Assembly: GCA_922989275.2 (NCBI GenBank) | Contig: OV277857.1 | Coordinates: 79,663,321-79,727,320 of the forward strand | Reading direction: 5' to 3' | DNA from: Gari tellinella | Lineage: Eukaryota > Mollusca > Bivalvia > Cardiida > Psammobiidae | DNA: 64,000 nucleotides | Shown: piece by piece, positions 40,741 to 51,100 of the stretch | How positions within the stretch are numbered: the stretch's first letter is position 1 | Layout of the letters: every line of letters starts with the position of its first letter | Position numbers and translations under genes: made by a program | Notes under the pieces: generated by a model | Databases searched by the model: none | Told to the model about the DNA's origin: nothing | The model's input: only the letters and a program-made list of their open reading frames with translations

Positions 40741-42150
40741 AAGTGCATGTCAAAAATAACACAGAAAGCTCCTGATAGAGCTCTCTGCGTAATTTTTGTC
40801 AAAACCCGAGCTGTTATCTTTCTTTATATACATGTATATATGTGTGCACATTCAGCATTAAATTAAGCATAACTATAAAAGAATACTATTAAGTTGTTTA
40901 TAATGGTTACACGATGCAGAACAAACATAGCACAGAAAGTTATTGAGTGAGATTTTTGTGCCATGTTTGCCCCGAGTCGTGCAGTAATCTGTCGTCAGAT
41001 ATGTGTTAAGCGTTCCAGTTAACCTACGACAAAAAGGAGTTGCATAATGCTGGTCAAAACCTACGCAAAAGCTGTTATATGAGCTTTCCACGCAACTTTT
41101 ATCCTGAGTTAAGGTTAAAATAATACAATCAACAAAGGATTTCACTTCCATACGATAATAAGCTAGATAAATAAATTGCACAATGCTGGTCAAAAAGCAA
41201 CACAGAAAGCTCTTTTGAGCTTTCTGTGAAACTTTTATCGTAGACTGTTAACCTGTCTTAAGATATATTATCAGTAAACATTGCATTTAACAATCATACG
41301 ATTGTATATTAATTATACTTTCTTTAATAAGGGGGTTACACAATTCAAGTCAAAACTAACGCAGAAAGCCCCTTATTGAACTCTCTGTGTATTTTGTCCT
41401 GACCCGCGCAGTTATCTTTCTTTATATATACATGTATGTACATTCAACATTAAATTAAGCATATATACAAGGAATACTATTTAGTTGTTTATAATAATGT
41501 TACACAATGCAGAACAAACATAACACACAAAGTTATTGAAATAGCTTTTGTGCCATGTTTGTCCCGAAACGTGCAGTAATCTGTCTTCAGATATATGTTA
41601 ATCGTTCCTTTCAACGAACGATAAAAGGAGTTGCATAATTCTGGTCAAAACCAACGCAGAAAGCTGCTAAATTGGCTTTCCACGCAACTTTTATCCCGAG
41701 TTATACAGTCGGTATAAAGCTTAAAATAATACATTCAACAAAGGGTTTCACATCCATACGATAATATGCCAGATAAATAAGTTGCACATTACGGGTCAAA
41801 AGCAACACAGAAAACTCTTAAGTGAGCTTTCTGTGCAGCTTTTATCGTAGACTTTTAATCCGTCGTAAGATCTAGCAACAGTAAACATTGCATTTATCAA
41901 TCATACGATTATATATTATTTACATTTTCTTTAATAAGGGAGTTACACAATTCAGGTAAAAATTAATGCAGAAAGCTCTTGAGCCTTCTGTATAATTTTA
42001 TCCCGAGCCATATGTTCAACTGTTATAATATATATTTGCATTCAACATAATTAAACTACTTTTCGATATAATAATATAAGGTCAGTCATAGGAAATGTGC
42101 ACAGTGAAGGAAAGAAATTTCACAGAAAAAATTCCTGAATGAGCCTTCCG
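40741..42150. repeat. Hairpin array in the LINE 3' region
   Basis: Ten short hairpins at about 40759, 40930, 41063, 41200, 41358, 41525, 41653, 41806, 41962 and 42118 share ACGCAGAAAGCTC ... GAGCTTTCTGTG followed by AACTTTTATCC. The clearest is CACAGAAAGCTCTTTTGAGC-TTTCTGTG at 41203-41230. A higher-order unit of about 600 bp (four hairpins) is repeated: 40741-41340 and 41341-41940, with a third partial unit. Confidence 0.75.
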
Positions 42151-42227
42151 AGCTATTTTTCCTGAATTATGCAGCCTAAAAATCTATGTAATGTAATAAT
42201 TAAACATTGGAATGTTAGAATATTAAT

Positions 42228-45080
42228 TTAATAATTAGTCTTTTGCTTGAAATGATTCATTATAATTTTACAAAAAATGCTCAGGTTTTTAATCTCATCG
42301 TAGTTTTCAGAATTGAAAAGGTTAAAAAGTTTAATGATATTTGGGTTTGTGTAATGTGATGCTCTAATAAACTTGCTTCTTGGTGAACTGAATTCAGGGC
42401 ATAGTAATAGATAGTGAAATTCATCTCCAATGTCTCTACAGTAAGGACATTTTCTTTCATTGGCTGGAATACTGTTCCATCGACCAACTTCTATAGGTAA
42501 CCTATGATTTCTTGTTCTGAAAGCGACGAGAGATTTACAAAGATTATATGGGAGCTTGTATAAATGTGGTGTTCGTTCGAACGTGGATTTTACTAGTTTA
42601 TAGAAGTTTGTGTTTGATGTAGCTTCTATGGCAGAATACCAATTTTGGCTGTATATATCTCTAAGTTTTTGTCGGGTTGATATTGTCAACCATTTACTAC
42701 TTAAAAAGCTTTGGCTATACCAAATTCCAGAATATCCGGAAGCACATAGTATATCTTTGATGTTATCAAACCATAGAGATTTTAGTTGTCTATGTGAGTA
42801 TAAACTAAAATTCAAAAGGTAAATTTGCGTTGACAACTTAGGATTTTCCATAGAGTAACTATTTTCAAGTAATTTGGCCCAGTATGATATAATTCTACTC
42901 TTTATATCAACAGTAAGAGGCATAATATTGAATTCACCGTAAATCATGTAAGACGGTGTTGATTTTTTCATATTGAATATATACTTAAAAAACTTTAGTT
43001 GAATTTTTTCGAGAATGTCAAGTTTACCATATCCCCATACTTCACAGCCATAAAGCAAAATTGGTTTCACAGTTTTTTCAAATAGGTCGATTTGTAAGTC
43101 GTATGGAAGTGACAGTCTTTTCATTCTTCTAAGTAATGCATAAAGGGCTTTATTGGCTTGCTCTGCTATATATGATTTTGTTTTTAAAAACGATCCTGAT
43201 TTAGTGAAAAATAGTCCGAGATATTTGTATTCATTAACTATTTCCACTGTTTCGTTACCTATTTTAAAAGCTGTTTTGTGTTTTGGATTACCTTTTGCAA
43301 TGATCATAATCTTTGTTTTTGAAATGTTAATCTTTAATTTCCAAGTGTCACAATAGTTTTTGAAGATGTTTAAGGAATGTCGGAAGTCATTTTCATCGTT
43401 ACTAAAGATAATAGTATCATCAGCGTATAATAAGATAAAAAGTTTTAGATATATTCTTAAATCATCAGAAATTGATTCCTTGAAGATTCCATTTACTCTG
43501 TTTACATTTAGGTAGTTAGTTAAATCATTTAGGTACAGGGAAAATAGAAACGGTGATAGATTTTCGCCTTGTCTTACGCCAACTAAACATTCAAATTGTT
43601 GTGAAACGCCCTCATGGGTTTGAATTTGTGATTTTATATTTTGATACAAATTATATATAACTTTAAAACATTTGCCAGTGATATTTTGTTCAATAAGTTT
43701 AACCCACAGTCCATGCCGCCAAACTGAATCGAAAGCCTGTTTAAAATCAATAAAGCAACAATAAAGCTTTTGCCGACCAGTTTGTACTATGTCTATCAAA
43801 TTTTTTAAAATAAATATATTATCGACAGTTGAGTGTTGTTTTCGGAAACCTGCCTGAGTATTGTTGATAAGGTTTGTTTCTTCGGCATATTTATTCAGTC
43901 TATTGTTAAGTATTAAAGTAAAAAGTTTCCCAAAGCAGCTCAGTAATGATATAGGGCGATAATTTTCTGGTTCTCTAGGGTTGCCTTTATTTTTGTAGAT
44001 AGGTTTTATAATACCGTCTGTCCAGCTCTTTGGAATGATCCCTGTATCAAGAATTATATTAAACAATTTAACATATATGGGTAACATATGGTTTAAGGAG
44101 TTTTTTATATGTTCGTTTAATATATTGTCACTACCCGGTGACTTGTTGTTCTTTAGAGATTTAACCGCATTAATGATTTCAGTATCTGTTATTGCCTTGT
44201 TAATTTCCTCATTTTGAGGGGTGTCTGCAGTATAATGTTCACTTGTATAATTGTCTGTGTTGTTATATTGTGCTTCGTTTAAGGATTTAAAGTAATCGTG
44301 AAAATCATTTAAAGATGCTAATGGTTTTGTTGATTGTTTGTCGTTATTTATAACTTTCCAATATTGTTTTGGGTCTTTTGTTTTTAGATTTCTTAACTTA
44401 TCTGCTTTTGAGACATTGTAATTTGCCTGTGATCTATGTAGAGTGTTTTTATACTGTTTGCTGACATTTTTCAGCTTATCTTTAAAATAATGTGATTTAT
44501 GTTTATTATATGCTTTTCTGGTCCAATGGTACAAATCTCTCATGTCACTGCAGCTTTTATTAAACCATGGTAATTTACTTGCAAAGGGAATTTCTCGTTC
44601 TTTTTTAAGTGATTTTGTACCGAAGCTTTTTTCTGAACTTTTCATGTAAATGCGTGCTATATCATCGACAAATTCATCAATGTTTGTTTGATTAAGGGAG
44701 TTATTTTCTGACAGAAAATCTAATCTACTTTCTAGTTCTCTTACTTTAAAAGGATCTATGTTTTCTATAAACAGATCAGACTTATGCTGATCCCATAATT
44801 TCACTTTTTCTTGAAACTGAACATTGGTATTTTCTTTATGTTTGTTCCTGTTAAGTTTGGTATTGATGACACCAACTACTGGACAGTGTACATCAGAGAA
44901 CAAGTGTGAAAATTCGTCAATGTAAAAATCTACAACATTTTCAAATAAGTATGAAGTTGATATGAAATAGTCAACTACACTTGTGTTTTTGCATGTTAGT
45001 TTAGTATTAGATTTATCATTTCCAACTCTTCCATTCCAAATAAAAAAGTTGTTACCTTTGCAAAGTTCTAGCAGTTGGTT
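42228..45080 (-). CDS. LINE ORF2, rest of endonuclease and reverse transcriptase
   Basis: After the frameshift near 45081 the frame is open to TAA at 42228. It contains SDVHCPVVG (the endonuclease SDH-like end with one extra residue), GIIKPIYKNKGNPREPENYR, PISLLSCFGKLFTLILNNRL, QAGFRKQHSTVDNIF, CCFIDFKQAFDSVWRHGL, VGVRQGENLSPFLFSLYLND, LFILLYADDTIIFS (RT active site intact), YKYLGLFFTKSGS and LYGCEVWGYG. It ends with LPIEVGRW and CPYCRDIGDEFHYLLLCP. Expected function: target-primed reverse transcription of the element's own RNA. Confidence 0.88.
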   Translation of the reverse strand, partial: NQLLELCKGNNFFIWNGRVGNDKSNTKLTCKNTSVVDYFISTSYLFENVVDFYIDEFSHLFSDVHCPVVGVINTKLNRNKHKENTNVQFQEKVKLWDQHKSDLFIENIDPFKVRELESRLDFLSENNSLNQTNIDEFVDDIARIYMKSSEKSFGTKSLKKEREIPFASKLPWFNKSCSDMRDLYHWTRKAYNKHKSHYFKDKLKNVSKQYKNTLHRSQANYNVSKADKLRNLKTKDPKQYWKVINNDKQSTKPLASLNDFHDYFKSLNEAQYNNTDNYTSEHYTADTPQNEEINKAITDTEIINAVKSLKNNKSPGSDNILNEHIKNSLNHMLPIYVKLFNIILDTGIIPKSWTDGIIKPIYKNKGNPREPENYRPISLLSCFGKLFTLILNNRLNKYAEETNLINNTQAGFRKQHSTVDNIFILKNLIDIVQTGRQKLYCCFIDFKQAFDSVWRHGLWVKLIEQNITGKCFKVIYNLYQNIKSQIQTHEGVSQQFECLVGVRQGENLSPFLFSLYLNDLTNYLNVNRVNGIFKESISDDLRIYLKLFILLYADDTIIFSNDENDFRHSLNIFKNYCDTWKLKINISKTKIMIIAKGNPKHKTAFKIGNETVEIVNEYKYLGLFFTKSGSFLKTKSYIAEQANKALYALLRRMKRLSLPYDLQIDLFEKTVKPILLYGCEVWGYGKLDILEKIQLKFFKYIFNMKKSTPSYMIYGEFNIMPLTVDIKSRIISYWAKLLENSYSMENPKLSTQIYLLNFSLYSHRQLKSLWFDNIKDILCASGYSGIWYSQSFLSSKWLTISTRQKLRDIYSQNWYSAIEATSNTNFYKLVKSTFERTPHLYKLPYNLCKSLVAFRTRNHRLPIEVGRWNSIPANERKCPYCRDIGDEFHYLLLCPEFSSPRSKFIRASHYTNPNIIKLFNLFNSENYDEIKNLSIFCKIIMNHFKQKTNY

Positions 45081-45787
45081 CCGTAATTATTCAATACGGA
45101 GTCTACACATTCTCTGTTTATATTGATATCATATAGTTCAAAATTCTTGAAAACATCTGCCTCTTCATTTACTAATATATCCATTTGGAATATTTCGGCA
45201 AAAGTGTTATCAGTTCGTGTAAAATCTAAAGCGTTACCACATCTGGAATTAAAATCGCCCATCAATAAAACATGTTTATTTCCATTACAGTATCGAAAAA
45301 TTTCATTTTGGATTTCGAAATATGGATCATTGCTTACATATCTTGAACCTACAGGAGGTATATAAGCAAATCCGCATTTCAAATCTTCTCCATTTACTTT
45401 GTTGTCATTACCATATAGACTGTTCGAAATTGTAAAAAACTTTATTAAGTCGCTCTTTGGATTAGTGTCAAATTTCACATAGTCAGTCAGGTTTTCTTTA
45501 AGAAGAATTGCGATGCCACCAGATCTATAACATGTAAGTTTTGTCCTATTAAATAAATGTGTGACGTAACCGTCAATGTTAATTTCATCAGTATCGTCAG
45601 TTTTGGTTTCTTGGAGTCCAATAATATCAAAATTCTTAATATAAGAAAGAAAATCTGGGCATCGCAATTTTGGTAATATACCACAGACATTTAAGGATAG
45701 AAGCTTTAGATCGTGAGGTTTTTGCGAGGTAGATGTATTTAAATTACAAGCACTGCTAGGCTGTATAAAGTCGTTTTCCAGAAACTG
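45068..45787 (-). CDS. LINE ORF2, N-terminal endonuclease part (frameshifted near 45081)
   Basis: Open in the same frame as ORF1 directly after its TAG; no ATG precedes the conserved domain. It gives LKLLSLNVCGILPKLRCPDF, DIIGLQETKTDD, SGGIAILLKE and VLLMGDFNSRCG, an APE-type endonuclease with N, E (QETK) and DFNS residues. After VLNNYG the frame hits a stop; a one-base shift near 45081 continues NQLLELCKGNNFFIWNG and VVDYFISTSYLF in the RT frame. Translation would need readthrough, reinitiation or an unseen mechanism at the TAG. Confidence 0.8.
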   Translation of the reverse strand, partial: QFLENDFIQPSSACNLNTSTSQKPHDLKLLSLNVCGILPKLRCPDFLSYIKNFDIIGLQETKTDDTDEINIDGYVTHLFNRTKLTCYRSGGIAILLKENLTDYVKFDTNPKSDLIKFFTISNSLYGNDNKVNGEDLKCGFAYIPPVGSRYVSNDPYFEIQNEIFRYCNGNKHVLLMGDFNSRCGNALDFTRTDNTFAEIFQMDILVNEEADVFKNFELYDININRECVDSVLNNYGTNC

Positions 45788-47770
45788 CTATGTCTGTACA
45801 TTTTCAGAAGCGGGTTCGTCTATATTATCGCGGCTGCTTTCCTGCTCTGTGACCTGATTCTGTTGTGAGCCTGTGTCCGTCATTCCAGATGGAGACGGAT
45901 CGTATTGTGACTGATCATCTCTAGAGCTTTGGTTTCCGTCATCTGATATGATCGGGGAAATAACACTTGTCTTTTTTGTTATTTCTGGCTGTTCCTTTTC
46001 AAGGTCTTCACTTATTGTTATTATTTCATGATCACTATCGTCACTCGCGATTATCATACTGCTGTTATTGCTGTTAGTGTCTGACCTACCATCGTAGTGT
46101 TGTTTTTTACGCATTTCATCGACTTCTAATGGGGATGTTGCTTTCTTTTTATTGTTCAATTTAGGATTGTCTGGTGTCTGCTGGCCGAAAATTCCGAATC
46201 TGTTGTAGAACCCAGACGTTCTCTCAAATTGTTGATTATGAACTGGTTTTTGTGGTCTTCGGTAGAATGTTCTACTCCATTTCTCTCCTCTATCATAATT
46301 GTTCTGCAGTTCGGACCTTTTCTGCCATTGCATTGTTTCTTCTCTCTCTCCGTATCGCGACCGGTCCCGGTTCGTTTCTCCTCTCTCTCTCTTTCTTTGG
46401 CGAGCATCTGCATCTTTCCTTTCTCCGGGTCGATATGGTACACTTGTCTTTGTCTCCTTTTCTGGAATATATTGTTGTCCATTTATGTAAAGTTTGTCTC
46501 TAATTAGCTTTACTTCGTTCCGTGTGTCTTCTCTTGCTTCATCTGCAACTCCATATAACTCTTTTCTTTTCTCCTCCATTTCTCTAGGATATTGATCCTT
46601 AACCCAAAAGTCGGTATCTTTTAGTTTCTGTTGGGCCAGTTGTTTGATGTCTTCCTTCTCTTTGTAATGTGTGAACTTCACTATGATGGGGCGTGGTCGC
46701 CGCGTGTTTTCAGTTCTATATCTTCCGAGTCTATGGGCGCGGTCCATATCTATTTCCTTTTCTACTTCTAGCTTCTCTGCTATAAATGTCTGTATAACCT
46801 CTTCACAGTTTTCTCTGGTGGTACTGTGCCCTTGCGCTTCTGGGATGCCGAAGAACAGGAGGTTTTCTCTCATACTTCTCCATTGTACATCTGTAACTCT
46901 GTCAGCAATGGTTTCCACTTTCTTATCTGTGTTACTACTTTTCTGCTCTATTTCTTTAATTGTTCTTTCTATGCTTTTCAATCTATTGTCAAAGTCAGTG
47001 TTGGCGCCTGTGATGTCGTCACAAATTTCACTGTACTTGATAAGTGTCTCCTTGTATTCATTTACATCTGTTTGCATTGACCTGATTTTAGTTTCTGACT
47101 GCACCACTCTTTGGTTGGTTTGCTCTAAGCTTTGTTTAACTAGCTTAACTTCTGACAACTGTTTTTGCATTTCTATCAGTTTTTCGTTTTGTGCTGCAAT
47201 GTTAGTTTCGACCTGGTTCCACTGATTTGTGTGCCTATTTAATGTTGTTTGTAAATTTGTCATCTGTTGACAGAGAGTTTTCGCCCAAGAGGGTACACTA
47301 TTGTCACTATTCTGTGTCTGGGTGTCACTGTATGTATTGCCGGGTAAAGGATGACGGGTGAACTGTTGGGGATAAGATCCTTGATTATTGATCGGAAAAT
47401 ATTGCGTTGGTCCGTAACCGACCGGCATTTGATGTATCGGATTTTGTAGCTGCCCTTGTTCGGCATATCCATTGTACATGAATGTGCTTTGGTCACGTTG
47501 TACATTTTGGGTATCTTGCCCTGCATATTGTTGTTGTTGTTCTGTGATCATGCTGTGTATGTTGTTTGATTTACATTGTTCATGTTGTTGATGATCGTAA
47601 ATGACACTTCTCGTGTGTCCTAACAGCTCCGAAAAATTAGCTGTTGGATGTGGATCTATGCTGTTTGGTTCAGTTTCTTGCGGAGAAGCATTTGATTTAT
47701 TTTCGGGATTGGAACACTCTGGTTTATTGTTTTTCTTTCCGCTTTGATGTTTCTGTTTATGTCGCCCCAT
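45788..47770 (-). CDS. LINE ORF1 protein, 660 residues
   Basis: ATG at 47770 gives MGRHKQKHQSGKKNNK. Residues to about 160 are Gln/Asn-rich and disordered (TEQQQQYAGQDTQNVQ). About 165-295 is a long coiled coil (LIEMQKQLSEVKLVKQSLEQ). About 300-400 looks like the L1-type RRM: ENLLFFGIPEAQG, DRAHRLGRYR and RPRPIIVKFTHYKEKEDIKQ. The rest is basic and then acidic (SDDSDHEIITISEDLEKEQP). The expected role is binding the LINE RNA as a trimeric chaperone. Unusually, its TAG stop is followed in the same frame by ORF2 with no further stop. It is fully open, so the copy is young. Confidence 0.88.
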   Translation of the reverse strand: MGRHKQKHQSGKKNNKPECSNPENKSNASPQETEPNSIDPHPTANFSELLGHTRSVIYDHQQHEQCKSNNIHSMITEQQQQYAGQDTQNVQRDQSTFMYNGYAEQGQLQNPIHQMPVGYGPTQYFPINNQGSYPQQFTRHPLPGNTYSDTQTQNSDNSVPSWAKTLCQQMTNLQTTLNRHTNQWNQVETNIAAQNEKLIEMQKQLSEVKLVKQSLEQTNQRVVQSETKIRSMQTDVNEYKETLIKYSEICDDITGANTDFDNRLKSIERTIKEIEQKSSNTDKKVETIADRVTDVQWRSMRENLLFFGIPEAQGHSTTRENCEEVIQTFIAEKLEVEKEIDMDRAHRLGRYRTENTRRPRPIIVKFTHYKEKEDIKQLAQQKLKDTDFWVKDQYPREMEEKRKELYGVADEAREDTRNEVKLIRDKLYINGQQYIPEKETKTSVPYRPGERKDADARQRKRERGETNRDRSRYGEREETMQWQKRSELQNNYDRGEKWSRTFYRRPQKPVHNQQFERTSGFYNRFGIFGQQTPDNPKLNNKKKATSPLEVDEMRKKQHYDGRSDTNSNNSSMIIASDDSDHEIITISEDLEKEQPEITKKTSVISPIISDDGNQSSRDDQSQYDPSPSGMTDTGSQQNQVTEQESSRDNIDEPASENVQT

Positions 47771-47963
47771 AACGATTGTCAGTACCTGTCTGGAGTTTAT
47801 GTGTCCTTTGTCACTCCGTAGTCGTGCGTCTTTTCAATATTTTGTCCCTTTCGAGATACCGTAGTTTTTTTACCCAGTGCAGAGCGTCCACTCACCAAAT
47901 GCACGTGCAATCGATAAGCAAGGAGAATATCCTATGCGTTACATGTACTTGTGTATTGGCTGT

Positions 47964-48261
47964 TGTTTACATATTGGGCTATTTATAGCTCTCCAACGGT
48001 ACGAATGAAATTATGAAAATGGCTGATTAGTCTCTATTCAATCTACATAAATGTATACACATGTCATATTTGTCACATCAATGTATTAACGAGCGACCAA
48101 ATGTTCAAGTTTCTTAGTTCTATATATCCAAAGCTGTGTTAGCTACGTTATCAGCTGATGTTTACATGTTGTGCTATTTATAGCTCACCAGCGGTACAAT
48201 GGAAATTATGTAAATAGCTTATAAGTCTCTTTTCATTCTACGTAAATGCATGTATGTCATA
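47964..48261 (-). repeat. Two tandem monomers in the LINE 5' region
   Basis: GTTTACATATTGGGCTATTT-ATAGCTC (47964) and GTTTACATGTTGTGCTATTT-ATAGCTC (48160) each start about 100 bp of matching sequence ending near ATGTCATAT; period about 196 bp. Tandem 5' monomers act as promoters in some L1 elements; that role here is inferred. Confidence 0.7.
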
Positions 48262-48398
48262 TGCCAATATTCACGAACCTTCAATTGTCCAGTTCCTAAG
48301 TTCCATTTTTCGAAAGTCACAAATTTCACTATATTAAATTTCACTTTTATCTCAGTATCAAATTTACATGTCTATCACTGTGGTCACGTGACCTGTAA

Positions 48399-48475
48399 AC
48401 TTGTTGATGAAATTTCACAAAACCTGGTAAATGGCAAACAAACTGATCTCGTGCTCTTGGACTTTAGTAAAGCTT
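48399..48475 (+). pseudogene. CR1-type LINE, second copy, right half
   Basis: The frame LVDEISQNLVNGKQTDLVLL, DFSKA follows directly on CETQLLQ of the left half at 40031. AACT is present at both junctions (40032-40035, 48399-48402). It is truncated again at about 48475. Confidence 0.8.
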
Positions 48476-49515
48476 GTCAGCGGACACGGTCCTCCAGCCT
48501 GATCTCGAGGGGTTCCGAAACACTGTGAGTCCCTCCCTTATTTCAAACCGCCCCTGAGGCCTGGGATCAGTGTTTTAAGCTTCTTTGTTTTCACCTATTT
48601 TAACACCTATCACACTTTATTTCTTCTCTCTATCTTCTTTTGAAGTCTCACTTTCACAACTTTTATTTGCTTTTAATCTGCACGATGCACAAACCCCCAT
48701 GCCGATAATACACGAAAGTAGAGTCCGGCATTATCTATAGATAGATAGATAGATAGATAGATAGCCTGCGCGTCCAGTAAAGCTGCGCATCCGTTAAGAT
48801 TTGATGTATATGGGACGCAACGACTTTGTTACGAGTTGACTTAAACACGAGTTTATCACGTTGCCTTGTAAGCACAATCCGTAATGGCTGCGCCCTTGAC
48901 ATGGACGAGGATAACGACTGTTATCGCCGGTTATTGAAAATTGAAGGTTCTCAGAACGATTTTAAGGCTTATTGCATAGACGCTGTTAACTGTCTAGAAA
49001 CAATTAACATTTGATTAGATTTTGTTTAAAAATTGTTTTTATGTAGCTATATTCATTGCTATTTTTTGTTTCGAAAGTAGGCCAAACACGATCATGACGA
49101 TCCGATTCCATGTAGAGTTGCCAAATCCAAAGAGGTACCAGTTTTAACCCTAACCATGGCTAACATTTGCAACCAGTTTGGATCTAGATCAGACACCATG
49201 TTTGGCACTCTTATTCAACTTTTCTTCACTCAGTTTGAAAAACATCTGGACAACATATTTGAATCAGACAACAGTTCACTTCAGCATGCTAAGGGTCAAC
49301 GCTTGAGAGTAAATTGTATCTGGATGAAAAATATCATCCAGAATAAATGTTTTCCAAAATGACAAAAATAGACATTTTCCAAGTGTTCGGATAGCGTAGT
49401 GGATAGCACTCAGAGTTCCCATTCACGTACAGATGTACGTGATTCACGTAATATGAAATAGGCACAGCCTACAAGCGAGCGAAGCTGTTAAATAATGGAG
49501 CATTTTAACAAATTA
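48476..49515. other. No recognised gene; one microsatellite
   Basis: A (GATA)n run at about 48732-48764 (CTATAGATAGATAGATAG). Otherwise short chance ORFs only. Confidence 0.4.
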
Positions 49516-50341
49516 ACAAATTACCCCATAGCCTAATTCTAGTTTTGAAAACAGAATGAAGGGTTATTTAAAGCAAGTTGAAAGTAAAGCAGAATGCGCC
49601 TTACGGCGCATTCTGCTTTACTCCCAACCTGCCTTTAGTCAGAATCTGCTAGGATATAGAATATAATTTTATGGTACAGATTTTGGACTGTATCAAATGG
49701 AACTATTTACTTTTTGAACAGTTTGGATCCTGATCAGAAGCCTCGTAATTAGAGACTATATTTTGCATGGGCACGAAATTTATTTTTCAAGCAGTTTGGA
49801 TCCTGATCAGGAGCTGCGTACGGCGGCGAATGATCAGGATCTACCGTACACAATTGTTGACACTAATGTTAATATTTGAAATTTTCGAAATTTTGAGAAC
49901 TGAATCTTCAAAGATACTGTGGTGCATGGGTGCACAATTTATTTTCAATCAGTTTGGATCCTTATTAGAAGATGTGTACGGCGACGCATGGTCAGGATCA
50001 ACATAATTATTGGCACTAATGTTTATATTAATAATTTCGAAACTTTGAGAACTGATGATCATAATGGCAAATTTGTTCCTAATGACTAAAGTTTCAAAGA
50101 TACTGTTGTGTCTGGGTAAAAACTATACATCAAGACATATATTTAATACACTAGATCTAATTACGATATTTACGCGAGGTTATATAATGTGCAAAAAACA
50201 ATAAATTATCGACTAATAACATATTGAAAATGTTCCCTATGTATGCTTCGACCAAAAATGGTACGTTTTGACTTGGTACGCTTTAACCATGGTACGCTTT
50301 GACTATAACCCATTAAGGCGTATTTATTGGGTAATGGGTTA
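49516..50341. mobile_element. MITE-1 copy split by repeated sequence
   Basis: The left part (about 49516-49712) has ATTACCCCATAGCCTAATTC and a near-perfect H1 hairpin at about 49567-49635 (loop TTACGG). The right end, AAGGCGTATTTATTGGGTAATGGGTTAA, is at about 50312-50341. Between them (about 49725-50110) are two or three units of about 180 bp marked by CAGTTTGGATCCTGATCAG and TTTCGAAATTTTGAGAACTG. Confidence 0.55.
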
Positions 50342-50361
50342 ATAAACTAAATGATTTAATA

Positions 50362-51100
50362 ACCTGAGGGCCCCGATATCGCTCAACTGTTGTACTGAAG
50401 CTTGAAAGCTTTACCTTTCTGTTTCATCCGTTTTAATCTAAATCCATTCAAATTTGTAGTATACCATGTAAAACTTTTTGGAATACAACCTCATAATTCT
50501 AGTATAGTAGAGTACATCAAGGGCAGATAACTAGAGCCTAAACAATACTGAAATGAAGCCTTTTTAGCATTTCAGAGTATATCAAGGGCAGATAACTATT
50601 GCCACAATGATTAGATTTCAACAATAATTGCACTCCTTTGAGAACTTATAGCTATATACTTTGTGTGCAAGTATAATCAAAATCCATTGAAAACTGTAGT
50701 TGCAAGAGTGTAAACGCTGTAAGATATGGCATTTTCAGCAATTCAAGGGCAGACAACTCTTGACCTATAGGTCTTATTTCAACCATAATCACACATATCT
50801 AAACTCTTATGGTCATATACAATCTGGCCAAGTTTGAAAAAGACTGGATAAAAATTGTGGCCTCTAGAGTGTAAACACTGTTAAATATGGCATTTTAAGC
50901 AATTCAAAGGTAGATAATCCTCAACCTATTGGTCCGATTTCAACCATAATTAAACTCATCTAAACTGTTATGGTCATATACAATCTGAGCAAGTTTGAGA
51001 TAGATTATATAAAAATGATGGCCTCTAGAGTGTAAACACCGTTAAATATGGCATTTTCAGCAATTCAAAGGTAGGTTACTCTCAACCTATGGGTCGTTAT
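50362..51100. mobile_element. HINE/Pearl-like element, 5' part only
   Basis: GAGGGCCCCGATATCGCTCA, GTACTGAAGCTTGAAAGCTT, then array units starting GGCATTTTCAGCAATTCAAG at about 50727, 50888 and 51048. This is the same family as 3843-6435. It stops at about 51100 without the terminal hairpin. Confidence 0.7.

Larger units (their letters stand above)
40036..48398 (-). mobile_element. 8.4-kb nearly full-length LINE (ORF1, endonuclease, RT)
   Basis: Minus-strand order: 5' region with two tandem monomers (48398-47771), ORF1 (47770-45788), ORF2 endonuclease and RT (45787-42228), a 2.2-kb 3' region with a hairpin array, and the tail ACTGAAACTGAAACTGAAAC at 40058-40036. It is flanked by AACT and splits a CR1 LINE in frame. 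ORF1 resembles L1-type ORF1p (coiled coil plus RRM-like domain). ORF2 has a C-terminal CPYC...FHYLLLCP motif. Clade not assigned (L1/Tx1-like, Nimb and I groups are candidates). Confidence 0.88.

Noticed and set aside
40741..42150. CRISPR-like array
   Set aside because: The repeats are long, diverged hairpin units in a eukaryotic LINE 3' region, with no constant repeat-spacer pattern.
46174..47225. Plus-strand ORFs up to 184 residues opposite LINE ORF1
   Set aside because: They are hydrophobic antisense shadows of the Gln/Asn/Lys-rich ORF1 and show no family signature.
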